Source: Paenibacillus rubinfantis (GTDB taxonomy: Bacteria; Bacillota; Bacilli; Paenibacillales; Paenibacillaceae). From it: DNA of 64,000 nucleotides. The position numbers were made by a program, and so were the translations under genes. The notes beneath the pieces are model-generated. The model searched no databases, was not told the origin of the DNA, and worked only from the letters and a program-made list of their open reading frames with translations. The stretch's first letter is position 1, and each line of letters begins with the position of its first letter. The stretch spans positions 62,001-126,000 of the forward strand of contig NZ_LN909064.1 in assembly GCF_001486505.1 (NCBI RefSeq). The letters are read 5' to 3'. Of this stretch, positions 55,068 to 63,387 are shown piece by piece.

Positions 55068-58000
55068 TTACAGCATTACTATCTTGCCTCCTGAATCTTT
55101 GACAACTCCAGATCCAATTAAATACTCACAAGCTTGCTGCATGGCATGATTAATGTTGCCGCCAGTTCTGCTGAATCCAAATGCACGTGCAGTAACCACA
55201 TAAAGATCATTTGATGTGATTCCAAAACTCTTGCTCACAATCTGGAGCATCGCTTCAGCAATTTCTTCCTTTGAGATATGTGCTATTGTTCTAAAACCAA
55301 TGTTATTCGAAAAGGGTACCCTCGCTTTGATGGTATCAGCCCCTTTAATCCAGAGAAAGTCATTCCTTTTTTCTATTTTATCTGCGAGGTACTTACCGAT
55401 CACGTACTTGACTGAGTTCCGGACTTTGACTGTCACCTTCTGATTTCCAAATAACCCGGCTACTCTTTTGCACAGCAAATCTAAATGAATAGGGTACTCC
55501 TGCTGGACAACATAATCAATGACATACTTTAGATACGTAGTATTATCCGAGAAACGTTTCACCTCATGAATATTGGCCTCTTCGTAAAAATCAAAAGAGT
55601 ACGGGTCTTCGTAAGATTGTTCGTCTTTTGATATGGCACTCTCAATAACCTCAATGCTTATCGTGTCTTTTGCGAGATTATCTTGAGCTCTTTGTATCCC
55701 TCCAGAATTTGTACTACTTTCGTCCAAATATCCCGCTATAGCCTTATGGACAGCTTCGAGTAGTTTATGTCCCTCTGTTAAAGGATCTTTAATCCAGTCG
55801 GTGGACCATATACGGTAAATCTTCCAACCTATATCCTCCAGAACAGTTTGACGCAGCCGATCACGTTCTCTAGCTGTACGAGCTGAGTGGTAAGTAGCTC
55901 CATCACACTCTATCCCTAGTACGAACCTGCCGTTTAACGTGGGGTGTTTAACGGCAAGATCAATTCGATATCCAGAGCAACCCACTTGAGTAGCTACAGA
56001 GTATCCATTCTTTACTAAGAAGTCATAAACAGATTCTTCAAATGGGGAATCTACGTTTACTGTATCGGTATACGTTATTTCGTTAATGATTGCGTCCGGT
56101 CCATTCATAGCAAACTCAATATAGTAACGGAGCATTTTGACACCTTCAGCGTTTGTACTCTCCAACTTAATATCAGTTGGTCGGATTGATCCCACAAGTT
56201 TTATATTATATTTGGCACGGGTAATGGCAACATTTAACCGACGGAAACCGCCCGATCTGCTTAATGGCCCGAAGTTCATATACATTACACCATTTGGATC
56301 TTTTGCATATCCTATGCTGAAGATAATAGTATCGCGTTCATCACCTTGAACATTTTCCAGGTTCTTGATGAAGAAAGCTTCTTCTTTATCCTCATTGAAG
56401 AATTTCTCGTATTCTCTGTTTTGTAAACGCAACTGACGAATCGCAGCTTCAACAGCTTGTTGTTGTGCTTCGCTGAAAGTGACAACTCCTAAGGACCTGT
56501 CGGGATAATAGCGGAAATGCTCATAAACCATTTCTGCTACACGTACAGCCTCGATAGAGTTACATTTCTTGCCTCCTCGATCATAAACCCCATTTTCCAC
56601 ATAAATGTATTCGACGCCGTGATCAGGAATCTTGTCGATGTGAGAGGGAAATGTGATTAAATCGTGATTGTAAATCTTGGCATTCGAAAAGGCAATCAGA
56701 TGTTCGTGGCGGCTTCGGTAATGCCACCTTAGTGTACGCTCTGTAAGAACTGTCAAAGATTCATCAAGGATTGACTCAAAGGCGTCTGTATCGTCAACAC
56801 TATCTTCATCAGAATCGTTCACATCAAAGTCACCATCTGATGTACTAGCGGCGAAGAAACTCGTCGGGGGTAGCTGTTTATTGTCACCGGCTATAATTAC
56901 CTGACTACCCCTCATAATGGCTCCAATTGCATCTTCTGTACAAACCTGAGAAGCTTCATCAAATATTACAACATCAAAATTGTATTCATCTGCATCGAGA
57001 AATAAGCTTACAGATAGAGGAGACATCATAAGACAAGGCTTTAAAGTAAGTAGTAAGTTAGGTATCGCTTTAAATAACTTGCGAAGCGGAAGTATTTTAC
57101 GCTGTTTACCCAATTCGCGTTTTAATATCCCAACCTCATCTACGGCTATTGTAGCCGTGTTTAGATCCGGTAACCTCGAGACTAATCGTTCTTTAATCCT
57201 TGTCCGAGCTAGATTAAGCTGAGTTAGATCAAGGCGATTAAATTCACGAATGATCTCATCGTGACTCCGACTACGGAATGAGTTAACCGTAGGAAACTTA
57301 AGGATTACGGAGTCTACCCAAAGTCGATAAAATCGCTTTAAGAAAGTACCTATAATCTGGTTCTTTTCGATCTTAAGCACTTCTATCTTCTGGACATACT
57401 CCGCCAGGCCTTCTTTATTACACTCATCCCGACAACTACGGAAATCAATCCATTCTTCCAATGAAGAAATGTTATTTAGACAATTGCGGATTTTAAACGT
57501 CAACGCTGATAAGTCAGTTTGGTGCAACTCTTCTTTGTTGTCAAAGAGGTCTGCATACCATTGCCATTCCCTTTGTATCTGGGACAAGATGTCCTTTAGG
57601 TTCTTATTGTATGTGGAGGCATTAGAGATGAATGATGTGTCGGAACAAATGCGATTAATATAATCCATTGGTAAAGTGTACTTTTCGTGTATCTTTTTGA
57701 AATCACCTGTCCAAGATAATGAACCTAAGATTGAATTCCAGTCCGTCTGGATACTACCATTGAAGAAGTTCTGATAAGTCTCTTTAAGAAGTTCACTCTC
57801 CGAATTAATCGTAAGGTCAGTGATCTGAATGATCTCGAGCTTGGAGAGATCGTCCATTACTTCATCATAAGATAGTTCTTTGCAGCTGTATCTGGTCACA
57901 TCTGTAAATAGCTCAACTAGATCATGTAGTGAATTTGTTACACTAGTAATCATTTCAAGGAGTACTGTCGAATCCATGACCTTATAATCTGCAGTTGTTG

Positions 58001-60602
58001 AGAATACTTTCTGAAGAATAAGCGGTAGTTCATTATCGTTCATAATTCCAAGTTTCTCATGGTACGTTTTAAGGCTTTGATAGGTCGAACCACCGCTAAT
58101 AAGGAAGTCCTTAACACTTGATGATATTGGTTCACCCGAGAACGAGCGGATGATACTTGTAAACTGTTCAAGTGATTGTACCAGCAAGCCCCAATCGGTT
58201 AATTTCCCCGCGTAATGACTTCCAAGCAATTCAGTCAAGAGGTGGTCATTCTCTTTTAGCCAGGTATGCTTATCAGAAAGATCCTTTAACTGATTTAATA
58301 CGGTAGTAATTGTTTGATCGTCGATCTTTTGATTACTACCCTTCATTAGGCCAAGGACTTGTTTTTTATCTGATCTGTAACTCTTTTTAAGATGTTTTAA
58401 CCAAGAGGTGTATTCCACTTTGAACCTTTTAAGCATAGAAGAGAAATCCAACTCAAAGATTTCTTTATCAAAGATATTGCTAATAGAAGCTGTAATTGCA
58501 TTGATTTGGTCGTAGGTATTCTTAGCTTCTAAGGAAATCTTTTTAATTGCAGTGTATTTGCCCGGCTCAAACCAAGCCTCGGTTGGCCTCGGATTAAGAA
58601 GTATATGACTAATAAGAACGTGTAGGCTCTCTAAGCCGGCAATAGAAGATTTGTATGGAATTTCCAGTGATTCAGTAATGCTATCCGCCGCGGCAGAAGC
58701 GGTTTCTAATTTTGTTGTAACCGTGGATAGTTCATTTATGATAGATTTTGCAAACTTCATGACATCATTTTCAGTAGGAAAACTACCAGAGTTTAAAACT
58801 GGCTTAATGGCTAAGTTTTTTGTTTGGAGCTGTGACTTTCTAACTTCTGCTTGCATTGTGAAGTAATCAGAATGGTACACCTTACGCAGTTGAGCCTGAT
58901 AATCCTCATACTCCTGTTTCATCTCGAGGTATCTCTCTGCTTGCTGAATAAGCGAGGAAATATCATCCGTTGTTACCCAATTGATCGGAATACCCGGTGA
59001 TTTCTCAGATACATTCAGGATCTCAATGAGATCATCTATCTCGGATAAGTTCGATCCCCTATTCAAACCAAGTGTTGTGTTCGTTTTGTTGAAAGTCTCT
59101 AACAATGTTTCGAAGGCAGGGGCTAGCTTCCTTAGGTTTGTTTCAATGTCATGTCTTAATTCGTGGGAAACATTGGTGACATTGCAGTTTTTCCATGGGT
59201 TTAGAGCATAATCAGCGGTCATTTTTCCGATTGTCTTGGATAACTCGTTCAGGAGGCATTTATATCGATTCAATTGTTCCGGTGTTGTTCCAGCAACGTT
59301 ATTAATGGTAAATATAACGTCGGGGGTCTCATACAATTTTGCCAATTTCCCATTAATCATATATAGAGATTGATTAAGTGGCTGGATGATCGTATGGAGT
59401 TCCGAAACATAAAGGTTCAATTTCTCCCTTTGTCTCTCAAGTAATTCAAGCTGTGAGATTGCCTCTTCATGAACCTTAAACCTATTTATAGTCAGTGTTC
59501 GTCCAAGATCATTCAGTACCTCTTTCTTGTTGGCTTTATGGCTGTGTAGGGTCAAGCAAAAGTCTGAAAGGCCGGCGTGAGATAGACGTTTATGTACTAC
59601 CTCAAGAGCAGCCATTTTCTCAGACACAAAGAGGACTCGCTTACCTTCAGCAAGACTCTCAGCAATTATGTTTGTTATGGTCTGGCTCTTTCCGGTGCCT
59701 GGAGGGCCTTGCAGAACAAAACTGACACCCTTCTTTGAGTAAAGAATGGCATCCTGCTGGCTGGAATCGGCATCGACTACTTGAAACGTATCTATTGCTC
59801 GTGTTTTCTTATCATGATCATAGTTATTGAATTCAGCAGGTAATGTTTTGATTTGAGTTCTGTCTCCCGATAACCCGAGAAGAACGGGATGGGCCTTAAT
59901 TTTTTCTTGATTCTTATCAAGGTCTTCATACATATTTATTTTCAAAAATGAGAGTAGGCTTAAGCCCGTTTCGAGAGCCACTTCCCATTTGTTCTTAATA
60001 ACTGTTTTGCCAAGGGTCGAGAGATAATCCGAAATGCTGTCTTCATGTGCATCAAATTCAGGCAGAGTTACCCCAAATTCGTTCTCCATCTTATACATTA
60101 ATGTTGGGTTGATAACGACCTCGTCTTCATGTAAACGTAAGACGAAAGGGGATGAAATGGATTCAAGTGTAAGTGTAACGGGAACAAGCACGATAGGAGA
60201 TGTGATGGTTTGGTCGGAGTCCAGGCTTTCTTTCCATTTGAGAAAGCCAAATGTTAGATATAGGATATTGACGCCCTGCTCCTCAAGTGCTGTCTTGGCT
60301 TTGTTTCTTAGATTTCTTAAAGTCTTCTGTTGCTCTTTGATGGATTGGTTAGTTTGGATATCACCAAGTGAAGTATATGGCTCTGTAGCTTCATCATCCT
60401 CATCTTCGAGTTCTTCATATGGGAAAGGAAATTCCAAGGCTGACTCATTCACGACTAGCAGCCTGAACAATTCGGCAAGATCAGGACTTACTATCTTTAT
60501 GTTGGAACGCTTGGTTTCCCGATAATTGATGAGTCTGTTTTTCTTGCCCAAATCAAGGAGTCGTTTTTTCCATTTATCTATACGGACATCAATTGCAGCC
60601 AT
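55068..60602 (-). CDS. hhe: Giant DUF4011-helicase-Vsr-DUF3320 defence protein (Hhe type)
   Basis: An 1844-residue protein. Order: DUF4011 (about 1-250, RIDKWKKRLLDLGKKNRLIN); SF1 helicase with Walker A GPPGTGKS at 299-306 and Walker B near 1214 (VVIFDEASQV, then GDNKQLPP); a long insertion of about 900 residues between them; helicase C-terminal part (NVQGDERDTIIFSIGY, LNVAITRAK); a Vsr/PD-(D/E)XK-like nuclease about 1522-1622 (YRIDLAV, GIECDGATYH, WKIYRIWSTDW); and DUF3320 at the end (ARAFGFSRTGGNINHAM). This architecture is catalogued as the single-gene anti-phage system Hhe. GAGGTG precedes the ATG. Low GC against the core genome suggests transfer. Confidence 0.9.
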   Translation of the reverse strand: MAAIDVRIDKWKKRLLDLGKKNRLINYRETKRSNIKIVSPDLAELFRLLVVNESALEFPFPYEELEDEDDEATEPYTSLGDIQTNQSIKEQQKTLRNLRNKAKTALEEQGVNILYLTFGFLKWKESLDSDQTITSPIVLVPVTLTLESISSPFVLRLHEDEVVINPTLMYKMENEFGVTLPEFDAHEDSISDYLSTLGKTVIKNKWEVALETGLSLLSFLKINMYEDLDKNQEKIKAHPVLLGLSGDRTQIKTLPAEFNNYDHDKKTRAIDTFQVVDADSSQQDAILYSKKGVSFVLQGPPGTGKSQTITNIIAESLAEGKRVLFVSEKMAALEVVHKRLSHAGLSDFCLTLHSHKANKKEVLNDLGRTLTINRFKVHEEAISQLELLERQREKLNLYVSELHTIIQPLNQSLYMINGKLAKLYETPDVIFTINNVAGTTPEQLNRYKCLLNELSKTIGKMTADYALNPWKNCNVTNVSHELRHDIETNLRKLAPAFETLLETFNKTNTTLGLNRGSNLSEIDDLIEILNVSEKSPGIPINWVTTDDISSLIQQAERYLEMKQEYEDYQAQLRKVYHSDYFTMQAEVRKSQLQTKNLAIKPVLNSGSFPTENDVMKFAKSIINELSTVTTKLETASAAADSITESLEIPYKSSIAGLESLHVLISHILLNPRPTEAWFEPGKYTAIKKISLEAKNTYDQINAITASISNIFDKEIFELDFSSMLKRFKVEYTSWLKHLKKSYRSDKKQVLGLMKGSNQKIDDQTITTVLNQLKDLSDKHTWLKENDHLLTELLGSHYAGKLTDWGLLVQSLEQFTSIIRSFSGEPISSSVKDFLISGGSTYQSLKTYHEKLGIMNDNELPLILQKVFSTTADYKVMDSTVLLEMITSVTNSLHDLVELFTDVTRYSCKELSYDEVMDDLSKLEIIQITDLTINSESELLKETYQNFFNGSIQTDWNSILGSLSWTGDFKKIHEKYTLPMDYINRICSDTSFISNASTYNKNLKDILSQIQREWQWYADLFDNKEELHQTDLSALTFKIRNCLNNISSLEEWIDFRSCRDECNKEGLAEYVQKIEVLKIEKNQIIGTFLKRFYRLWVDSVILKFPTVNSFRSRSHDEIIREFNRLDLTQLNLARTRIKERLVSRLPDLNTATIAVDEVGILKRELGKQRKILPLRKLFKAIPNLLLTLKPCLMMSPLSVSLFLDADEYNFDVVIFDEASQVCTEDAIGAIMRGSQVIIAGDNKQLPPTSFFAASTSDGDFDVNDSDEDSVDDTDAFESILDESLTVLTERTLRWHYRSRHEHLIAFSNAKIYNHDLITFPSHIDKIPDHGVEYIYVENGVYDRGGKKCNSIEAVRVAEMVYEHFRYYPDRSLGVVTFSEAQQQAVEAAIRQLRLQNREYEKFFNEDKEEAFFIKNLENVQGDERDTIIFSIGYAKDPNGVMYMNFGPLSRSGGFRRLNVAITRAKYNIKLVGSIRPTDIKLESTNAEGVKMLRYYIEFAMNGPDAIINEITYTDTVNVDSPFEESVYDFLVKNGYSVATQVGCSGYRIDLAVKHPTLNGRFVLGIECDGATYHSARTARERDRLRQTVLEDIGWKIYRIWSTDWIKDPLTEGHKLLEAVHKAIAGYLDESSTNSGGIQRAQDNLAKDTISIEVIESAISKDEQSYEDPYSFDFYEEANIHEVKRFSDNTTYLKYVIDYVVQQEYPIHLDLLCKRVAGLFGNQKVTVKVRNSVKYVIGKYLADKIEKRNDFLWIKGADTIKARVPFSNNIGFRTIAHISKEEIAEAMLQIVSKSFGITSNDLYVVTARAFGFSRTGGNINHAMQQACEYLIGSGVVKDSGGKIVML

Positions 60603-60928
60603 AGTAACACCTCAGTCATAAAAATTAATCATTAGAAGGTAATAATGAAAACCTAAATATATAGTTTCAACAGTATACAAAAATCTCCTTCTTTCGACTC
60701 AGGACATCAAACGAAATATATTGGCTCTTCGCTCAATTGAGTGGCTAACGCTGAATTATGTAGATTTCATAGTGTCGCTTAGATGTGAGAGTTTTTGAAA
60801 TCTGATAGAAAGGAAAAAGAGAAACGAAGTCGTGCTTTGTTAGCGGTCATGTAAACCATAGCAATCAAATTATTCACGTTTCAGTATTCACGAGCTTTTC
60901 GTTTTGAGGCTTGAACAAGTCCATTAAT

Positions 60929-62582
60929 GAGTCAATTTCATAATTCAAAGCCGTTGATCTAGCTGGATATTTTGGTCATAGAAAAGGGAGTACCTCCCCA
61001 AATCTCGAATTAACAGGTAACCAAACCAAACCCGAGAAAAAAAAGGAGGTAACCCCTATCTATTCAATTCGCCAAACAGAACTGTTTTCCTTCGAGGAAT
61101 TGTTACAAATGCAACCTGAAGGTAGATATAGCCAGATCTTCGAGCATTTGAACCTCGCTCCGGTTATGCAATCGCTAAGTAAAAAACACGGCCGTGGGCG
61201 ACCGGAGGAATTGAACGTGCCGGCCATGATCTATTCGCTGCTCATCGCAAAAATGGAAGGTATAGAATTTGTGTCCGCCCTGGTTAAGCGGCTCAAGTCC
61301 AGCGAAGAATTTCGAATCCAGTGTCGGTTTACCGGTTCCAATCGCATACCGAGCGAAGCTTCCTATTCGAGACTGATCCATGCGCTGCAACAAAATGGAC
61401 TTCTTGAGAAGTTACAGGACCGTCTAGTACTGTCCGCCTTAGAAGAAGGATTCGTATCTGGTACGCATATCGCCGTCGACTCCTCGATCGTCGAAGCTTG
61501 GGACTGCCAATTCAGCGAGTCCGCATCCAAGCGACGAGCCGCTCGACGTTCCAAAAAACAAAGTAAGACACCGGAGTTAGAACAACTCAAATTGGATGTC
61601 ACCGAGTCGCAACCCCCACCCGTGAGCGAACGGCCTAGGAAACCGACCTACCCGCGCGGGCGCGCCTCTGCTGAAGAAACAGAGCGTCGGCGTAAGGAAC
61701 GGGAGGCTTACGAAGCGAGCCTAGGGCCGTTTGAGAAGAAAGTGGAGGACATGCTGTCCTCCACATACGATGAACTGCTCGCTGCATTGCCTAGGCAGGC
61801 CGCACGCTGTGACAAAAAGAACTCTAAAGGCAGGCTCACCAGCTGGTATGGTTTCAAGGCGAATATATTAGTGGATACCGACAGCCAATACATTCTCAGC
61901 GGTGTGTTCAGCTCGGCGAACCCAAACGACCAACGAATGGCGATTTTGCTGCTTAAGGGCCTGCCGCTGAAGTTCCCTATGCTTAAAGTGAAGCACGTCT
62001 TAGGAGACAAAGGCTACGACAGCAAGGCGGTCTACCAGTTAATTCACTCGCTAGGCGCCTACCCGGTCATTGATATAATCCACCATACGGAACCTCCCGA
62101 GGGAATGAACCGGGATTACAGTCCCGTTTGCAAGGAGGGGCATGCCTACCGCTATGACAGTTTTGACACCAAATACGAGACACTTCGATATACTCGGCCA
62201 AACGAGTGCAAGGATTGCCCATTTGCCGAGTCCAGCTGCCAGAAGGTCTTTAAGATCCGCATTGAAACGGATCTGCGCAAGCACACCTATCCGGCAAGAG
62301 GAAGCGAGAGCTTTGTGAAGCTGTACAAGAAACGAACTGCTGTGGAGCGCGTATTTGCCTACCTCAAGGAGTATTTCGGAATGAGACGCACACGTCACCG
62401 CGGTGTTCGAGCGAGCGTCGACTTTCAGTTAAGCACGTTGGCTTATAATCTCAGTAAGTTTGCCTTAGACAAGTTGAACAAGCAGTTGAGTCAGCACCGG
62501 CAAGTCGCCTGATTTTTATAAAAAACGATCTCGAATTTTGGGCAAGCATGCCCTCCAGCAAACTGAATTATGAAATTGACTC
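60929..62582 (+). mobile_element. IS1182-family insertion sequence, 1654 bp
   Basis: The terminal inverted repeat GAGTCAATTTCATAATTCA is perfect for 19 bp at 60929-60947 and 62564-62582. A 5-bp duplication TTAAT flanks it (60924-60928, 62583-62587). It contains one intact transposase gene. It is inserted in an ISL3 transposase remnant. Confidence 0.93.
61058..62512 (+). CDS. IS1182-family transposase, possibly with an ATC start codon
   Basis: DDE transposase with the DUF772-type N-terminus (EELNVPAMIYSLLIAKMEGI), catalytic Asp in HIAVDSSIVEAW, a second acidic site in LGDKGYDSK, and Glu in RTAVERVFAYLKEYFG, with a CPFAESSCQK zinc-like cluster. The first conventional start is a TTG at 61100 (470 residues) without a ribosome site. 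AAGGAGG ends at 61049 and the codon 8 nt on is ATC at 61058, in frame, giving YSIRQTELFSFEELLQMQP, the expected family N-terminus (484 residues in all). A rare start could limit transposition. Confidence 0.85.
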   Translation: MYSIRQTELFSFEELLQMQPEGRYSQIFEHLNLAPVMQSLSKKHGRGRPEELNVPAMIYSLLIAKMEGIEFVSALVKRLKSSEEFRIQCRFTGSNRIPSEASYSRLIHALQQNGLLEKLQDRLVLSALEEGFVSGTHIAVDSSIVEAWDCQFSESASKRRAARRSKKQSKTPELEQLKLDVTESQPPPVSERPRKPTYPRGRASAEETERRRKEREAYEASLGPFEKKVEDMLSSTYDELLAALPRQAARCDKKNSKGRLTSWYGFKANILVDTDSQYILSGVFSSANPNDQRMAILLLKGLPLKFPMLKVKHVLGDKGYDSKAVYQLIHSLGAYPVIDIIHHTEPPEGMNRDYSPVCKEGHAYRYDSFDTKYETLRYTRPNECKDCPFAESSCQKVFKIRIETDLRKHTYPARGSESFVKLYKKRTAVERVFAYLKEYFGMRRTRHRGVRASVDFQLSTLAYNLSKFALDKLNKQLSQHRQVA

Positions 62583-62696
62583 TTAATACCTTCAAGCAAA
62601 CCATTGGTCATCTTACTGTGAAACCAGAAGTATGCCCTCTTCATGCGTTTTAATGGTTTATGCAAGTTTAATCATGGGTTCAAGTTGAGTCATATC

Positions 62697-63092
62697 ATGA
62701 ATTTTAAGCTGTCCCCGAAATTCATCGAATAAAATGACATCCTCACCTTTATAATTGTCGAAAGGGTGAATATAGTCTGTTACTCTATAGACATTTTGGT
62801 ATCCGAACTTTTCCATAACATGTCTAGTTTTTCCAACTCCAGTTTTTCCCCAAATATAAGCAACTTCTAATTCACGGAACTTATCTTTATATTCCTCAGC
62901 CTTAATGATTTGTCTCACTCTCTCTATCTTATCTGTATGGAGTAGATATTCAGGGGCCGATTCCATGATTTGATAGTTTGAGGCTCCAGACTTAATCATG
63001 TCGTATAAGTCAGCCAAATCGTTTCTTGCGCCAGGTCTTGAGTTGAGGACTACTTGATCAATGTACTCTTGAAGAACTTGCTTCTTTCGTCA
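62697..63092 (-). pseudogene. Remnant of a CRESS-type replication protein (SF3 helicase part)
   Basis: The minus strand reads KQVLQEYIDQVVLNSRPGARNDLADLYDM... with Walker A IWGKTGVGKT and Walker B DVILFDEFRG, the S3 helicase half of Rep proteins of CRESS-DNA-type replicons (single-strand plasmids and viruses). The HUH endonuclease half is absent or unreadable upstream, and the C-terminus is cut by the ISL3 remnant after KIHDM. Such Reps are known in some bacterial plasmids and integrated elements. The 119-codon open frame (63017-62658) is therefore not a functional gene. Confidence 0.75.
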
Positions 63093-63295
63093 TCTTTGGC
63101 GGATTCTGCTTGTTTTTATAGATAGGCTTAAAATGTGATCGATCACCCAGTAGGTGTTTACAGAATTATTTCTGCCAGATGCAGCATTTTTAGAACACGC
63201 GATGGAGAGGCCCAATGGTTATTTTAAATATATTACGTGTGAAATGGGTTCTTAATTCATACATTTCGGTGTAGATGGATAAATACCTATGAATA

Positions 63296-63324
63296 TTGAC
63301 CGTTACCGCTGCATATACTATAAT
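63296..63324 (+). promoter_or_regulatory. Strong sigmaA promoter before the Abi_2 gene
   Basis: TTGACC at 63296-63301, a 17-nt spacer and TATAAT at 63319-63324. Predicted start about 63331, immediately before a short hairpin unit. Confidence 0.85.
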
Positions 63325-63330
63325 GGATCT

Positions 63331-63371
63331 AAGTGATCTAGCCCATGTTCCTTACGAGGACTGGGCTTTTC
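63331..63371 (+). ncRNA. Candidate abiF-type small RNA
   Basis: About 40 nt between the promoter and the Abi_2 gene: AGCCCA (63340-63345) pairs with TGGGCT (63362-63367), with an inner TCCT/AGGA stem and TACG loop, followed by TTTT. The gene's own ribosome site (TTGGAGT) lies after the hairpin. Known abiF RNAs are short structured RNAs next to Abi_2 genes; I infer membership from location, promoter and terminator-like end, not from a covariance search. It could alternatively be a simple attenuator. Confidence 0.6.
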
Positions 63372-63387
63372 TATTGGAGTTGACATT

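Larger units (their letters stand above)
60779..62697 (-). pseudogene. C-terminal remnant of an ISL3-family transposase, split by an IS1182-family element
   Basis: On the minus strand 62697-62583 reads TQLEPMIKLA-stop-TIKTHEEGIL and, one frame over, WFHSKMTNGLLEGIN; 60928-60779 continues NGLVQASKRKAREY-stop-NVNNLIAMVYMTANKAR. This is the conserved tail of ISL3 transposases, with two stops and a frameshift. The two halves join in frame when the inserted IS and one TTAAT are removed. Its upstream end is fused to the Rep remnant, so the Rep reading frame ends in ISL3 sequence. Confidence 0.8.

Noticed and set aside
62658..63017. Intact 119-residue P-loop gene
   Set aside because: Its last ten or so codons are ISL3 transposase sequence and its 5' part continues upstream of the nominal start, so it is a fusion of two remnants.
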